From: CBDFNC01 sp965249895
GTDB lineage: Bacteria > Pseudomonadota > Gammaproteobacteria > Enterobacterales > CBDFNC01
Length of the DNA: 64,000 nucleotides
Assembly (NCBI GenBank): GCA_965249895.1
Contig: CBDFNC010000005.1
Coordinates: 1,116,001-1,180,000 of the forward strand
Direction of reading: 5' to 3'
Part shown: positions 9,126-16,529 of the stretch, one piece after another
How the letters are laid out: each line of letters starts with the position of its first letter
How positions within the stretch are numbered: position 1 is the first letter of the stretch
Program-made: the position numbers and the translations under genes
The notes under the pieces: model-generated
The model's database searches: none
What the model saw: the letters and a program-made list of their open reading frames with translations, nothing else
What the model was told of the DNA's origin: nothing

Positions 9126-9152
9126 GAAAAACAAACCCGGCTAAAACGCCGG
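9126..9152 (-). terminator. Rho-independent terminator of the perM operon
   Basis: On the minus strand the stem CCGGC-GTTTTA-GCCGG (9152 to 9137) is followed by GTTTGTTTTT. It lies just downstream of the perM stop. Confidence 0.75.
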
Positions 9153-9170
9153 AGCTGTCTTTAACTAAGT

Positions 9171-10232
9171 TCAGCCTTCTTCCAGCTCATCCTTGGGCCA
9201 GGCATTGATGACTGCTTTTACTAAGGTAGCGAGGGGAATTGCAAAAAACACGCCCCAAAAGCCCCATAGTCCGCCAAACACCAGCACGGATATGATTATC
9301 GCCACCGGGTGCAGGTTCACCGCTTCAGAGAACAAGATTGGTACTAAGGCATTGCCGTCTAACGCCTGAATAATGCCATAGGCAATCATCAGGTACCAAA
9401 AGTCCGGCGTTAGTCCCCACTGAAACAAGGCAACTAGGGCGATGGGCAAAGTCACCAGGGCGGCGCCAATATAAGGAATAAGCACCGAGAACCCTACCAG
9501 TACAGCGAGTAACGCAGAATACCTCAGGTCCATCACCGCAAACACAACATAACTTACCGAGCCGACTATGGAGATCTCCACCACTTTACCGCGGATATAG
9601 TTAATGATCTGATCGTTCATCTCATTCCATACCTGATGCGCCAGCTGACGGTTATCCGGTAAAAATCGCTCGACACTCTTCACCAATACACGTTTATCTT
9701 TAAGCATAAAGAAAACCAGCAATGGCACCAGGATGCAGTAGATCAGCAAAGCTGCGATACTCACCAGGGAGTCGAGTGAAATAGAAACCAGTAATTCACC
9801 CGTTGCCAGTAGCTTATCGCGAAGGCTACTCGAGATGCTTGCGATAGACTGGGGATCAAACACATCCGGATATTCCTCCGGTAAAGCAAGCAGATAGCTT
9901 TGGGCTGAGTTGAGCATAGTCGGCAGCTCCCGCACCAGGTTAGCCCCCTGATTAAATACCGTCGGCACCAGACCTAATAATGCCAAGATGGCCACACTGA
10001 TAAATATCAGCACCACAGCTACCGCACCCCAGGTACGATTTAATCCAACCTTCTGTAGCCGGGTCACCGGCCATTCTAATAAATAGGCAATTACAATAGC
10101 CGCTAGTAAAGGCGCCAATAGTTGACCAAAAAAGTAAATAACCAGAAAACCGAAAAGTAGCAAGACGCTGAGAGTGACAGCATGAGGGTCGGAGAACCTC
10201 TGTTTATACCAACGGGAAAATAGCTCAAACAT
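9171..10232 (-). CDS. perM: AI-2E family transporter, PerM-like permease
   Basis: 353 residues with about seven or eight membrane segments and the AI-2E/UPF0118 pattern: two N-terminal helices, an amphipathic middle, LVFFMLKDKR, then the conserved end (VLIPYIGAALVTLPIALVAL, GNALVPILFSEAVNLHPVAI, FGFWGVFFAIPLATL). In E. coli the homologue sits near bepA (yfgC), as here. The substrate is uncertain for this subfamily. It lies 3 bases after the tusA-like gene in the same orientation, so they probably form an operon ended by the hairpin at 9137-9152. Confidence 0.88.
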   Translation of the reverse strand: MFELFSRWYKQRFSDPHAVTLSVLLLFGFLVIYFFGQLLAPLLAAIVIAYLLEWPVTRLQKVGLNRTWGAVAVVLIFISVAILALLGLVPTVFNQGANLVRELPTMLNSAQSYLLALPEEYPDVFDPQSIASISSSLRDKLLATGELLVSISLDSLVSIAALLIYCILVPLLVFFMLKDKRVLVKSVERFLPDNRQLAHQVWNEMNDQIINYIRGKVVEISIVGSVSYVVFAVMDLRYSALLAVLVGFSVLIPYIGAALVTLPIALVALFQWGLTPDFWYLMIAYGIIQALDGNALVPILFSEAVNLHPVAIIISVLVFGGLWGFWGVFFAIPLATLVKAVINAWPKDELEEG

Positions 10233-10235
10233 CGA

Positions 10236-10505
10236 TTATGAATTACCTTGTTTTATATGGGCAGTCGGAAAACTCCGCTGCACATCCTTGGCATTAGTGA
10301 GTTCCAACGTTAAATGGGAACCTTGTTCCGACAAGAATTGAAATTGATAGCCTTTTTTATCCAGATACCGGGGGATATCCTGGCGCGAACCGGGATCGGA
10401 CAACAGCACGGTCACTGTTTTGCCTAAGTCAGCACTGGCTAACCACTGCTTTACCTTTATTAAAGGCAGCGGGCATTTTAATGCTCTGTAATCTAACGCC
10501 TGCAT
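10236..10505 (-). CDS. TusA-family sulfurtransferase-like protein
   Basis: About 89 residues from ATG 10505, which follows GGGGAG; the longer frame to 10589 has no such site. The N-terminal LDYRALKCPLPLIKVKQWL carries the CPxPxxxxK motif of TusA/SirA/YedF proteins, in which the Cys relays sulfur. A TusA paralogue next to bepA and perM is common in related gammaproteobacteria, so this may be a specialised copy rather than the tRNA-thiolation TusA itself. Confidence 0.85.
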   Translation of the reverse strand: MQALDYRALKCPLPLIKVKQWLASADLGKTVTVLLSDPGSRQDIPRYLDKKGYQFQFLSEQGSHLTLELTNAKDVQRSFPTAHIKQGNS

Positions 10506-10628
10506 ATCCGCTCCCCTACTACTTAAGGGCGTTATTATCCCTGTTAAAACTCTGTAATACAATGCAAGCTTGCTTTCCCACTCTGACAAAGTTTATCCTT
10601 TAGATATCGAGGTTTAAGAGAATACTCT

Positions 10629-12074
10629 GTGTTATTGAAAAAGACCCTAGCCGCAGCGGCTGTCTCTTTGGTGTTGTCCATACCGATTACTGTAAATGCG
10701 TCCAATGACCTGCCCGAAATTGGTACCGCTGGCGCTGCCGCTATTACCATAGATAAAGAGAAACAATATGGCCGGGCATTTAGTATTATTACCAGAGCCA
10801 ATCAGCCGATAGTGGACGACCCTTTACTCAGCGAATATATTTCTGAACTGGGTAACAAACTGGTCGCCAATGCCGACTCGGTTAAGTTCCCGTTTAATTT
10901 CTTCCTGGTCCGGGATAACGAAATCAACGCAGCCGCCTTTTTCGGTGGACATATCATGATCCACACAGGGCTGTTTCTTTACGCTGAGACCGAAAGCCAG
11001 CTGGCTTCCGTCTTGGCCCACGAAATATCCCACGTCACCCAGCGCCACCTTGCCCGGATCACAGAGGCTCAGGCAAAGAGTAACCCGGCAACCCTGGCCG
11101 CCTTAGCAGGCTCTATCTTGTTGGCCATCGCATCGCCACAAGCGGGTCTGGCTGCCATGCAAACAACATTGGCGGCCAATATGCAAGCCAATATCAACTA
11201 TACCCGTTCCCATGAATTTGAAGCCGACCGGATCGGTTTAAAAACCCTGGCGCGCAGCGGTTATGATCCAAGAGAGATGGCTGGATTCTTCGGTAAGATG
11301 GCGGCGCAATACAGGTATGCCAGCGTACCTCCACAAATGTTGCTCACCCACCCTTTACCCGAGACCCGGATCAGCGAAGCAAGGACAAGAGCATCACAAT
11401 ACCCAAACAAATATATCGCTCCAAGCCTGGACTACCAGTTAGCCAAGTCCAGAATAGAAGTGCGGATGGGGAAAATGTCTGCGGAGGCAGCATTAACCTA
11501 CTACCAGGGCCAGCTGAAAAATAAAACGTTTAAGATAAAGGAAGCGGCATTATATGGCCAGGCGCTGGCATTGATGCAGCTGAATAAAGAAGATGAAGCC
11601 GACGGCATCATTAACCAATTAATGGCGAAAGATCCGGATAACCTGTTTTATATCGACGTTAAAACCGATCTGGATTTGGCCAGAAACAAGAACAAAGACG
11701 CCATTAACCGGCTTAGTCGGCTCTATAAAAACTCTCCTGAAAGCCCAGTCGTGGCTATCAACCTGGCCAATTCCTACCTGGAAGATAAGGCGTTTAAAGA
11801 CGCTGCCAAGGTATTGGAGCGCTATCTTCGCAGTCATCCGAAAAGTGTAATTGCCCTGTCCATGAACATAAAAGTGCAAAGAGCCCTGGGAGATTTAGGT
11901 AAGGCGCACCAGTCCAGAGCCGAATACCTGGCGCTCCACGGTAACTTCAGAAGAGCCATCGACGAAATGACGTCAGCCATGGCTGCCACCGATTCCGCCT
12001 TAGACAAAGCCAGAATGGAAGCCAGCATCGCCGGTTACAAGAAGACTCAGGAACAGCTCGATAGTTTAAGGTAA
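10629..12074 (+). CDS. bepA: BepA-type periplasmic M48 metalloprotease/chaperone
   Basis: 481 residues. A signal peptide (residues 1-24, ending NA-S) is followed by the M48 domain with zinc motif HEISH at 131-135 and the downstream HEFEADRIG near 195-203 that supplies the third ligand. The C-terminal half is built of TPR-like helices (EAALYGQALALMQLNKEDEA, PVVAINLANSYLEDKAFKDA). BepA helps LptD and BAM maturation and degrades stalled outer-membrane proteins. The start is GTG 10629. It is divergent from the tusA-perM pair. Confidence 0.93.
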   Translation: MLLKKTLAAAAVSLVLSIPITVNASNDLPEIGTAGAAAITIDKEKQYGRAFSIITRANQPIVDDPLLSEYISELGNKLVANADSVKFPFNFFLVRDNEINAAAFFGGHIMIHTGLFLYAETESQLASVLAHEISHVTQRHLARITEAQAKSNPATLAALAGSILLAIASPQAGLAAMQTTLAANMQANINYTRSHEFEADRIGLKTLARSGYDPREMAGFFGKMAAQYRYASVPPQMLLTHPLPETRISEARTRASQYPNKYIAPSLDYQLAKSRIEVRMGKMSAEAALTYYQGQLKNKTFKIKEAALYGQALALMQLNKEDEADGIINQLMAKDPDNLFYIDVKTDLDLARNKNKDAINRLSRLYKNSPESPVVAINLANSYLEDKAFKDAAKVLERYLRSHPKSVIALSMNIKVQRALGDLGKAHQSRAEYLALHGNFRRAIDEMTSAMAATDSALDKARMEASIAGYKKTQEQLDSLR

Positions 12075-12081
12075 TCGGCTA

Positions 12082-12534
12082 TCAATGTTGCGCGAGCACG
12101 GTTAACTCTGTTTCCAGGCTTTGCAGAGTTTGCTCGCCGATTAACGTTCTGGCTAACTTGCCCTGCGGATCCAAAATATAGGTTGTGGGTAACACTTTTG
12201 GCCTGGGTAAAGGAAAATCATCCGAGTCGATGGACGCAAATGGAAATGAAACACCGTACTTTTGCCAACTTTGTTTAAGTGCCGGACCTTTTAAATCGTC
12301 ATAGCTAATGGATATCAGCTGCACTTTTTCACTGTTTTTCTTCTGAAAGTGATCCAGCTCAGGTAACTCCTTGATACAGGGTTTACACCAGTCGGCATAA
12401 TAGTTTACGTATAACCACTTCCCTTCATAATCGGTCAGGCTGCCTTTACTGCCATCGACAAATTCCAGATTATCGCTGTTACAAGCGCTGAGCAGCGAAA
12501 CCGCCATTAGTAACCCCAAACTTTTTCGTAACAC
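12082..12534 (-). CDS. TlpA/ResA-like thiol-disulfide lipoprotein
   Basis: About 150 residues starting at GTG 12534, preceded by AGGAG; the ORF extends further upstream but that part would remove the signal peptide. The N-terminus LRKSLGLLMAVSLLSAC is a lipoprotein signal with lipobox LSAC. The thioredoxin fold carries the redox motif WCKPC within NYYADWCKPCIKELPEL and the cis-proline region VLPTTYILDPQGKL. It probably acts as a membrane-tethered thiol reductase in the periplasm. It is convergent with bepA and divergent from arsC. Confidence 0.88.
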   Translation of the reverse strand: MLRKSLGLLMAVSLLSACNSDNLEFVDGSKGSLTDYEGKWLYVNYYADWCKPCIKELPELDHFQKKNSEKVQLISISYDDLKGPALKQSWQKYGVSFPFASIDSDDFPLPRPKVLPTTYILDPQGKLARTLIGEQTLQSLETELTVLAQH

Positions 12535-12634
12535 ACTTACTCCTAAACTGAATATCAAACATGCCTCGCAAGAGTATCTAACTCTATTACCTTTGGTTAC
12601 ACTATGGCAATTTTTATAACAAGGAAAGACCGGC

Positions 12635-12985
12635 ATGACACGGGTCACTATCTATCATAATCCACGTTGCTCCAAAAGCCGCCAAACCTTGAGCCTGCTG
12701 GAAGAACAAGGCACAACACCTGAAATCGTTAAATATCTGGAAACACCACCCAGTGTCGATGAATTAAAAACCATCCTTGCCCAACTTGGCTTTGAGTCCG
12801 CACGCCAATTGATGCGTACTAAAGAAGATGTCTATAAAGAAATGGACCTTGGACAAGTCTCTGATGAAAGCGTTTTACTAGAAGCCATGATAAGCAACCC
12901 CAAATTAATCGAGCGCCCTATAGTACTGGCGAACGGTAAAGCAGCTCTGGGCCGTCCCCCTGAGCAAGTATTAGACATTCTTTAA
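12635..12985 (+). CDS. arsC: ArsC-family (YfgD-like) reductase
   Basis: 116 residues, glutaredoxin-like ArsC fold. The active-site Cys12 lies in IYHNPRCSKSRQTL, and the conserved LIERPIVL-x-NGKAALGRPPE near residues 91-110 supplies the Arg residues typical of the family. In E. coli the bepA neighbour YfgD belongs here, and its arsenate reductase role is not well established; no ars operon genes are nearby. ATG 12635 follows AAGGAAAG. Confidence 0.9.
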   Translation: MTRVTIYHNPRCSKSRQTLSLLEEQGTTPEIVKYLETPPSVDELKTILAQLGFESARQLMRTKEDVYKEMDLGQVSDESVLLEAMISNPKLIERPIVLANGKAALGRPPEQVLDIL

Positions 12986-13002
12986 TCGCTAGTTAGGATC
13001 CA

Positions 13003-13392
13003 ATGAAAACCCAGTCTGCAAGAAAACTCGCTCTCATAGGATATCTAGGTTTACTTATCTGGATCCCTGTGTGGCACCTTTGGCTCTCCCCGCCCAAGTT
13101 TGGTCTCAGCCCCTGGCTGACTTTTTCCATCTGGTTTATTCCATTGCTATTTCCCCTAAGGGGTATGCTTAAGGGCGACCCCTATACCCATGCCTGGAGT
13201 AGCTATGTGGTGATGTTCTATTTTCTGCATAGCCTGACCTTGGTGGTTGCTGACGAAAACGAACGTTGGCTGGCTGTGGTGGAATTTATCTTTGCCGCCT
13301 GTTACTTCACCGGTAATGTCTATTATGCCAAGTACCGTGGCCAGGAACTGGGATTAAGCATCCGCAAGAAAAAGAAAAAAAAGTCAGCCTGA
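13003..13392 (+). CDS. DUF2069 inner-membrane protein
   Basis: 129 residues with four hydrophobic segments (LIGYLGLLIWIPVWHLWL, LTFSIWFIPLLFPLRGML, a segment around SSYVVMFYFLHSLTLVV, and FIFAACYFTGNVYYA) and a very basic tail ending KKKKKKSA. This is the DUF2069 family, commonly found between arsC/wrbA and hda in marine gammaproteobacteria. Function unknown. It lies 17 bases after arsC and is probably cotranscribed. Confidence 0.85.
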   Translation: MKTQSARKLALIGYLGLLIWIPVWHLWLSPPKFGLSPWLTFSIWFIPLLFPLRGMLKGDPYTHAWSSYVVMFYFLHSLTLVVADENERWLAVVEFIFAACYFTGNVYYAKYRGQELGLSIRKKKKKKSA

Positions 13393-13396
13393 TTGT

Positions 13397-13520
13397 GACC
13401 CCCAGCAGGAGTGGGTGCCCTCTTTGCAGGTGATAGTGCGAACACAGAGATCGCTATATTCGCCGAACAAGTTCGGCTCCTTGTTCCATTGGGATCTGTT
13501 ACCCAGGTTTGACCGGACCC
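13397..13520. repeat. Partial MITE-A copy
   Basis: Contains CGCCGAACAAGTTCGGCTCC and ends TGTTACCCAGGTTTGACCGG then ACCC at 13520, the same end as the intact MITE-A copy at 22455-22640. The left half is diverged or replaced. It occupies most of the gap between the DUF2069 gene and dctD. Confidence 0.6.
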
Positions 13521-13652
13521 GAATAAACTATTGCGTGTAGGTTTAGGCACATCCAAACATAAGTGATGTGCTCACCAGCTACCTTAATCACCCTTGTTTA
13601 AGGTATTGATAGAACAAAGCACCACAGCAAGATAAATCAATTAAGGACAACT

Positions 13653-15002
13653 ATGATGCCACAGGAAATCGAGCAGCTGGCCCTCATTGAAGATGACGAT
13701 ATCGTCCGCCAGGCAACCAGCCAATGGTTGCAACTGGCGGGTTATCAGGTGATTGAATTTGCTGACGGCCAATCCGCCCTGGCAAATATTCCCGTCGATT
13801 TTCCCGGAGTGATCGTCAGCGATGTCCGCCTGCCAGATATTGATGGCCTGTCGCTGATGTCCGCATTACTCGCCAAAATAGAGCAGATACCAATTGTATT
13901 GATCACCGGTCACGGAGATATCGATATGGCCGTCAAAGCGCTGCGAGCAGGTGCCTTTGATTTTCTGGAAAAACCTTTTATCCCCGACCGACTGGTGGAC
14001 GCCGTTTCTCGCGCCATGGAAAAAAGGCAGCAGCAAATCGGTGCTGTGGCTCGTGATCACTATTTACTACAAGCGAAGGGACTGGAAAAAGTCTTAATTG
14101 GCCGTAGTGAAGTCATGGTGGCATTACGCCAACAAGTGGTAAAAATAGCAGCCATAGATACCAATGTTATCATCTATGGCGAAACCGGATGTGGTAAAGA
14201 GTTGGTAGCCCATTGCCTGCATCAGGCCAATCAGCGTCGCAATGCCGAATTTGTCCCCCTGAACTGTGCAGCCATTCCGGAAAACCTGTTCGAGAGTGAG
14301 CTTTTTGGTCATGAGGCCGGCGCCTTCACCGGGGCGGCGAAAAAACGGATTGGCAAGCTGGAATTTGCCGATAAGGGCACTCTTTTCCTTGACGAAATAG
14401 AAAGTATGCCGGCCAATATGCAGGTCAAAGTACTGCGTGCGCTGCAAGAAAATACCGTAGAACGGGTTGGCGGGAACCAGCAAATCGCTATCGACTTAAG
14501 AGTTGTCGCCGCGGCAAAAGAAAACCTGCAAACTCATCCTGAATTTCGTCAGGATCTGTTCTACCGACTTAATGTCGCACAGCTTTATTTACCCCCTTTG
14601 CGCGAGCGAGAAGAGGATATTTTGCTGCTGTTTGATTATTATGCTAAACAAGCAAACTCTGACACTCGCTCGCTCAGTCCAAGTGACCAACACACCTTGC
14701 TTAGCTATCCCTGGCCTGGCAACGTACGAGAGCTGAAAAATGTCGCTACACGATATGCCCTCGACGACCAGCTAAGTGCCGGAGAAATTTTGGCGGCCCG
14801 GCCGGACTCCACATCAGAGCCGACCAATCCGCAACTGTCCCTTGCCATCCAGGCGCAAAATTTCGAACGAAAGGTATTACACGAAGCCCTGCAACGTCAT
14901 AGCGGCAGCATAGTTAATGTGATGAGGGAATTGGACTTACCCCGAAGAACACTCAATCAAAAAATGCAAAAGTACGGCCTTAATCGCAGCGAGTATATAT
15001 GA
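13653..15002 (+). CDS. dctD: DctD-like NtrC-family sigma54 activator
   Basis: 449 residues with receiver (1-120, phospho-acceptor Asp57 in VSDVRLPD, Lys in LEKPF), AAA+ (Walker A GETGCGKE near 176-183, sigma54 loop GAFTGA at 223-228, FLDEIESM Walker B) and a Fis-type helix-turn-helix at the end (GSIVNVMRELDLPRRTLNQK). It should activate a sigma54 promoter in response to the DctB-like kinase encoded at 18681-20783. The candidate target is the -24/-12 promoter before the TAXI receptor. Its last 148 bases are repeated in tandem just after the stop codon. Confidence 0.92.
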   Translation: MMPQEIEQLALIEDDDIVRQATSQWLQLAGYQVIEFADGQSALANIPVDFPGVIVSDVRLPDIDGLSLMSALLAKIEQIPIVLITGHGDIDMAVKALRAGAFDFLEKPFIPDRLVDAVSRAMEKRQQQIGAVARDHYLLQAKGLEKVLIGRSEVMVALRQQVVKIAAIDTNVIIYGETGCGKELVAHCLHQANQRRNAEFVPLNCAAIPENLFESELFGHEAGAFTGAAKKRIGKLEFADKGTLFLDEIESMPANMQVKVLRALQENTVERVGGNQQIAIDLRVVAAAKENLQTHPEFRQDLFYRLNVAQLYLPPLREREEDILLLFDYYAKQANSDTRSLSPSDQHTLLSYPWPGNVRELKNVATRYALDDQLSAGEILAARPDSTSEPTNPQLSLAIQAQNFERKVLHEALQRHSGSIVNVMRELDLPRRTLNQKMQKYGLNRSEYI

Positions 15003-15026
15003 CAACATTACCCGCCATGCAGTAGA

Positions 15027-15198
15027 CAAAATTTCGAACCAAAGGTATTACACGAAGCCCTGCAACGCCATAGCGGCAGCATAGTTAATGTGATGGGGGA
15101 ATTAGACTTACCCCGAAGAACACTGAATCAAAAAATGCAAAAGTACAGCCTTAATCGCAGCGATTATACCTGACCGTTTACCCCGCCATACAATCGGC
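15027..15198 (+). repeat. Tandem partial duplication of the dctD 3' end
   Basis: 15027-15198 repeats 14855-15026 with an offset of about 172 bases. The copy restates the helix-turn-helix coding end (GSIVNVMGELDLPRRTLNQK in the same sense) up to a TGA at 15171-15173 and continues into the TTACCCCGCCAT sequence that also follows the real stop. A few substitutions separate the copies, so the event is not brand new. The second copy has no start and is not expected to be translated. Confidence 0.9.
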
Positions 15199-15222
15199 AA
15201 TATTTTGCCTATTGTATGGCGG
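15183..15222 (+). terminator. Strong hairpin after dctD
   Basis: Arms CCGCCATACAAT and ATTGTATGGCGG with an inner GGCAA/TTGCC stem and a TATT loop, about 17 paired bases. No T-run follows, so it may act as a rho-assisted terminator or a 3' stabiliser. Confidence 0.55.
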
Positions 15223-15291
15223 CAAGTAAGCACTTAGCGCTCCCTATATCTGGAAACATCTAGTTAACAAGGGAAACACAGGCATAACATC

Positions 15292-15343
15292 CATCGGCAA
15301 TATTTTGCTTATCGAAAACCTAGGTAATGAGCATGATTTTGCT
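15292..15343 (+). promoter_or_regulatory. Candidate activator binding sites for the TAXI operon
   Basis: Two inverted motifs sharing TTTTGCTYA lie 50-120 bases upstream of the -24 element: GCAATATTTTGC inside 15292-15313 and GAGCATGATTTTGCTC at 15328-15343. Position and symmetry fit upstream activator sites for the DctD-like protein. This is inference only. Confidence 0.4.
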
Positions 15344-15394
15344 CACTCTGCTATCGAATAAAAAATATCGTATTAATTTTCAATGAGTTAACTA

Positions 15395-15411
15395 TTGGCA
15401 CAGAATTTGCT
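15395..15411 (+). promoter_or_regulatory. Sigma54 (-24/-12) promoter
   Basis: TTGGCACAGAATTTGCT matches the RpoN consensus: GG at 15397-15398 and GC at 15409-15410, exactly 12 bases apart. It lies 45 bases before the ATG of the TAXI receptor and fits the adjacent NtrC-type activator. Confidence 0.85.
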
Positions 15412-15455
15412 ATTAAGACGTGAACTTTGGATCCTACCTTTTCAGGGAGTACATA

Positions 15456-16472
15456 ATGCTAAAAAAATCGCTGTTCAAGTCACTGGCTATCGCCACCACT
15501 GTGTTTGCCTCACTCAGCGGCACCGTTAATGCCGCGGAAAAACAAAGCTATATTCTGGCAACAGCTTCAACCGGTGGCACCTATTATCCAGTAGGTGTGG
15601 CGCTGGCCACACTGAGTAAAATCAAGCTTGAGCCAAAACATCACTTTGCTCTGTCGGCCATTAGCTCAGCGGGCTCTGGTGAAAACGTGAAGCTGTTACG
15701 TGAAAACGAAGCACAGTTTGCCATACTCCAGGGCCTTTACGGTGCCTGGGCTTGGAATGGTGAAGGTAAGGTTAAAGCGTCCGGCCCGCAAAAAAACCTC
15801 CGCTCGGTCACTATGCTGTGGCAAAACGTTGAACATTTTATCCTGCGCTCAGAGCTGGCGAAAAGCGGCACGGTTACAGATCTTAACAACCTGGATGGTA
15901 AAAAGTTTTCTATTGGTAAGAAAAACTCTGGTACAGAAGGCTCCGGACTCCAGATCATGTCCGGCGTAAATGTTAATCCAGACAACTTTAACCTGGCTTA
16001 CCTTGGTTATGGCGCCAGCGCCGATGCACTTCAAAATGGCGCCATCGACGGCATGAATACCCCGGCAGGCGTACCAGTGAGTGCTGTAACCCGCGCTTAT
16101 GCTGCGCTGGGTGATAAGATCACTGTTTTGTCCTTCACCGACGAGCAGGTTAAGCAAGCCAACAACGGCTATGAGCTGTGGACAAAATATGAAATCCCGG
16201 CGAATACTTATCCGGGTCAGGCAAAACCCATCAATACCATAGCCCAGCCTAACTTTCTGGCGGTACGTGACGATATCAGCGACGATGATGTCTATATGCT
16301 GACCAAAACCATCTATGAAAACCTGCCATTCCTGAATGGTATTCATAAGGCCACCAAAGCTATGGCACTGGAAAAAGCAATATCCGGTCTGCCTGTACCA
16401 CTACACCCTGGCGCAGCACGATTCTACAAAGAAATGGGAATCACTATTCCCGCCAACCTGATCGTTCAGTAA
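15456..16472 (+). CDS. TRAP transporter TAXI-family solute receptor
   Basis: 338 residues from ATG 15456 (GGGAG upstream); twelve extra codons upstream in frame precede the ribosome-binding site. A Sec signal peptide ends near VNA-AEK. The mature start YILATASTGGTYYPVGVALA and the later GKKNSGTEGSGL are TAXI hallmarks. The protein binds a substrate in the periplasm and delivers it to the fused permease encoded 57 bases downstream. TAXI substrates are mostly carboxylates such as glutamate or 2-oxoglutarate, but the ligand here cannot be predicted. Confidence 0.92.
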   Translation: MLKKSLFKSLAIATTVFASLSGTVNAAEKQSYILATASTGGTYYPVGVALATLSKIKLEPKHHFALSAISSAGSGENVKLLRENEAQFAILQGLYGAWAWNGEGKVKASGPQKNLRSVTMLWQNVEHFILRSELAKSGTVTDLNNLDGKKFSIGKKNSGTEGSGLQIMSGVNVNPDNFNLAYLGYGASADALQNGAIDGMNTPAGVPVSAVTRAYAALGDKITVLSFTDEQVKQANNGYELWTKYEIPANTYPGQAKPINTIAQPNFLAVRDDISDDDVYMLTKTIYENLPFLNGIHKATKAMALEKAISGLPVPLHPGAARFYKEMGITIPANLIVQ

Positions 16473-16529
16473 CCAAGCCAATGCAGTAGCGGCGCTGCGT
16501 GAACCACGCAGCGCCTTTAAGGAGCCGTC

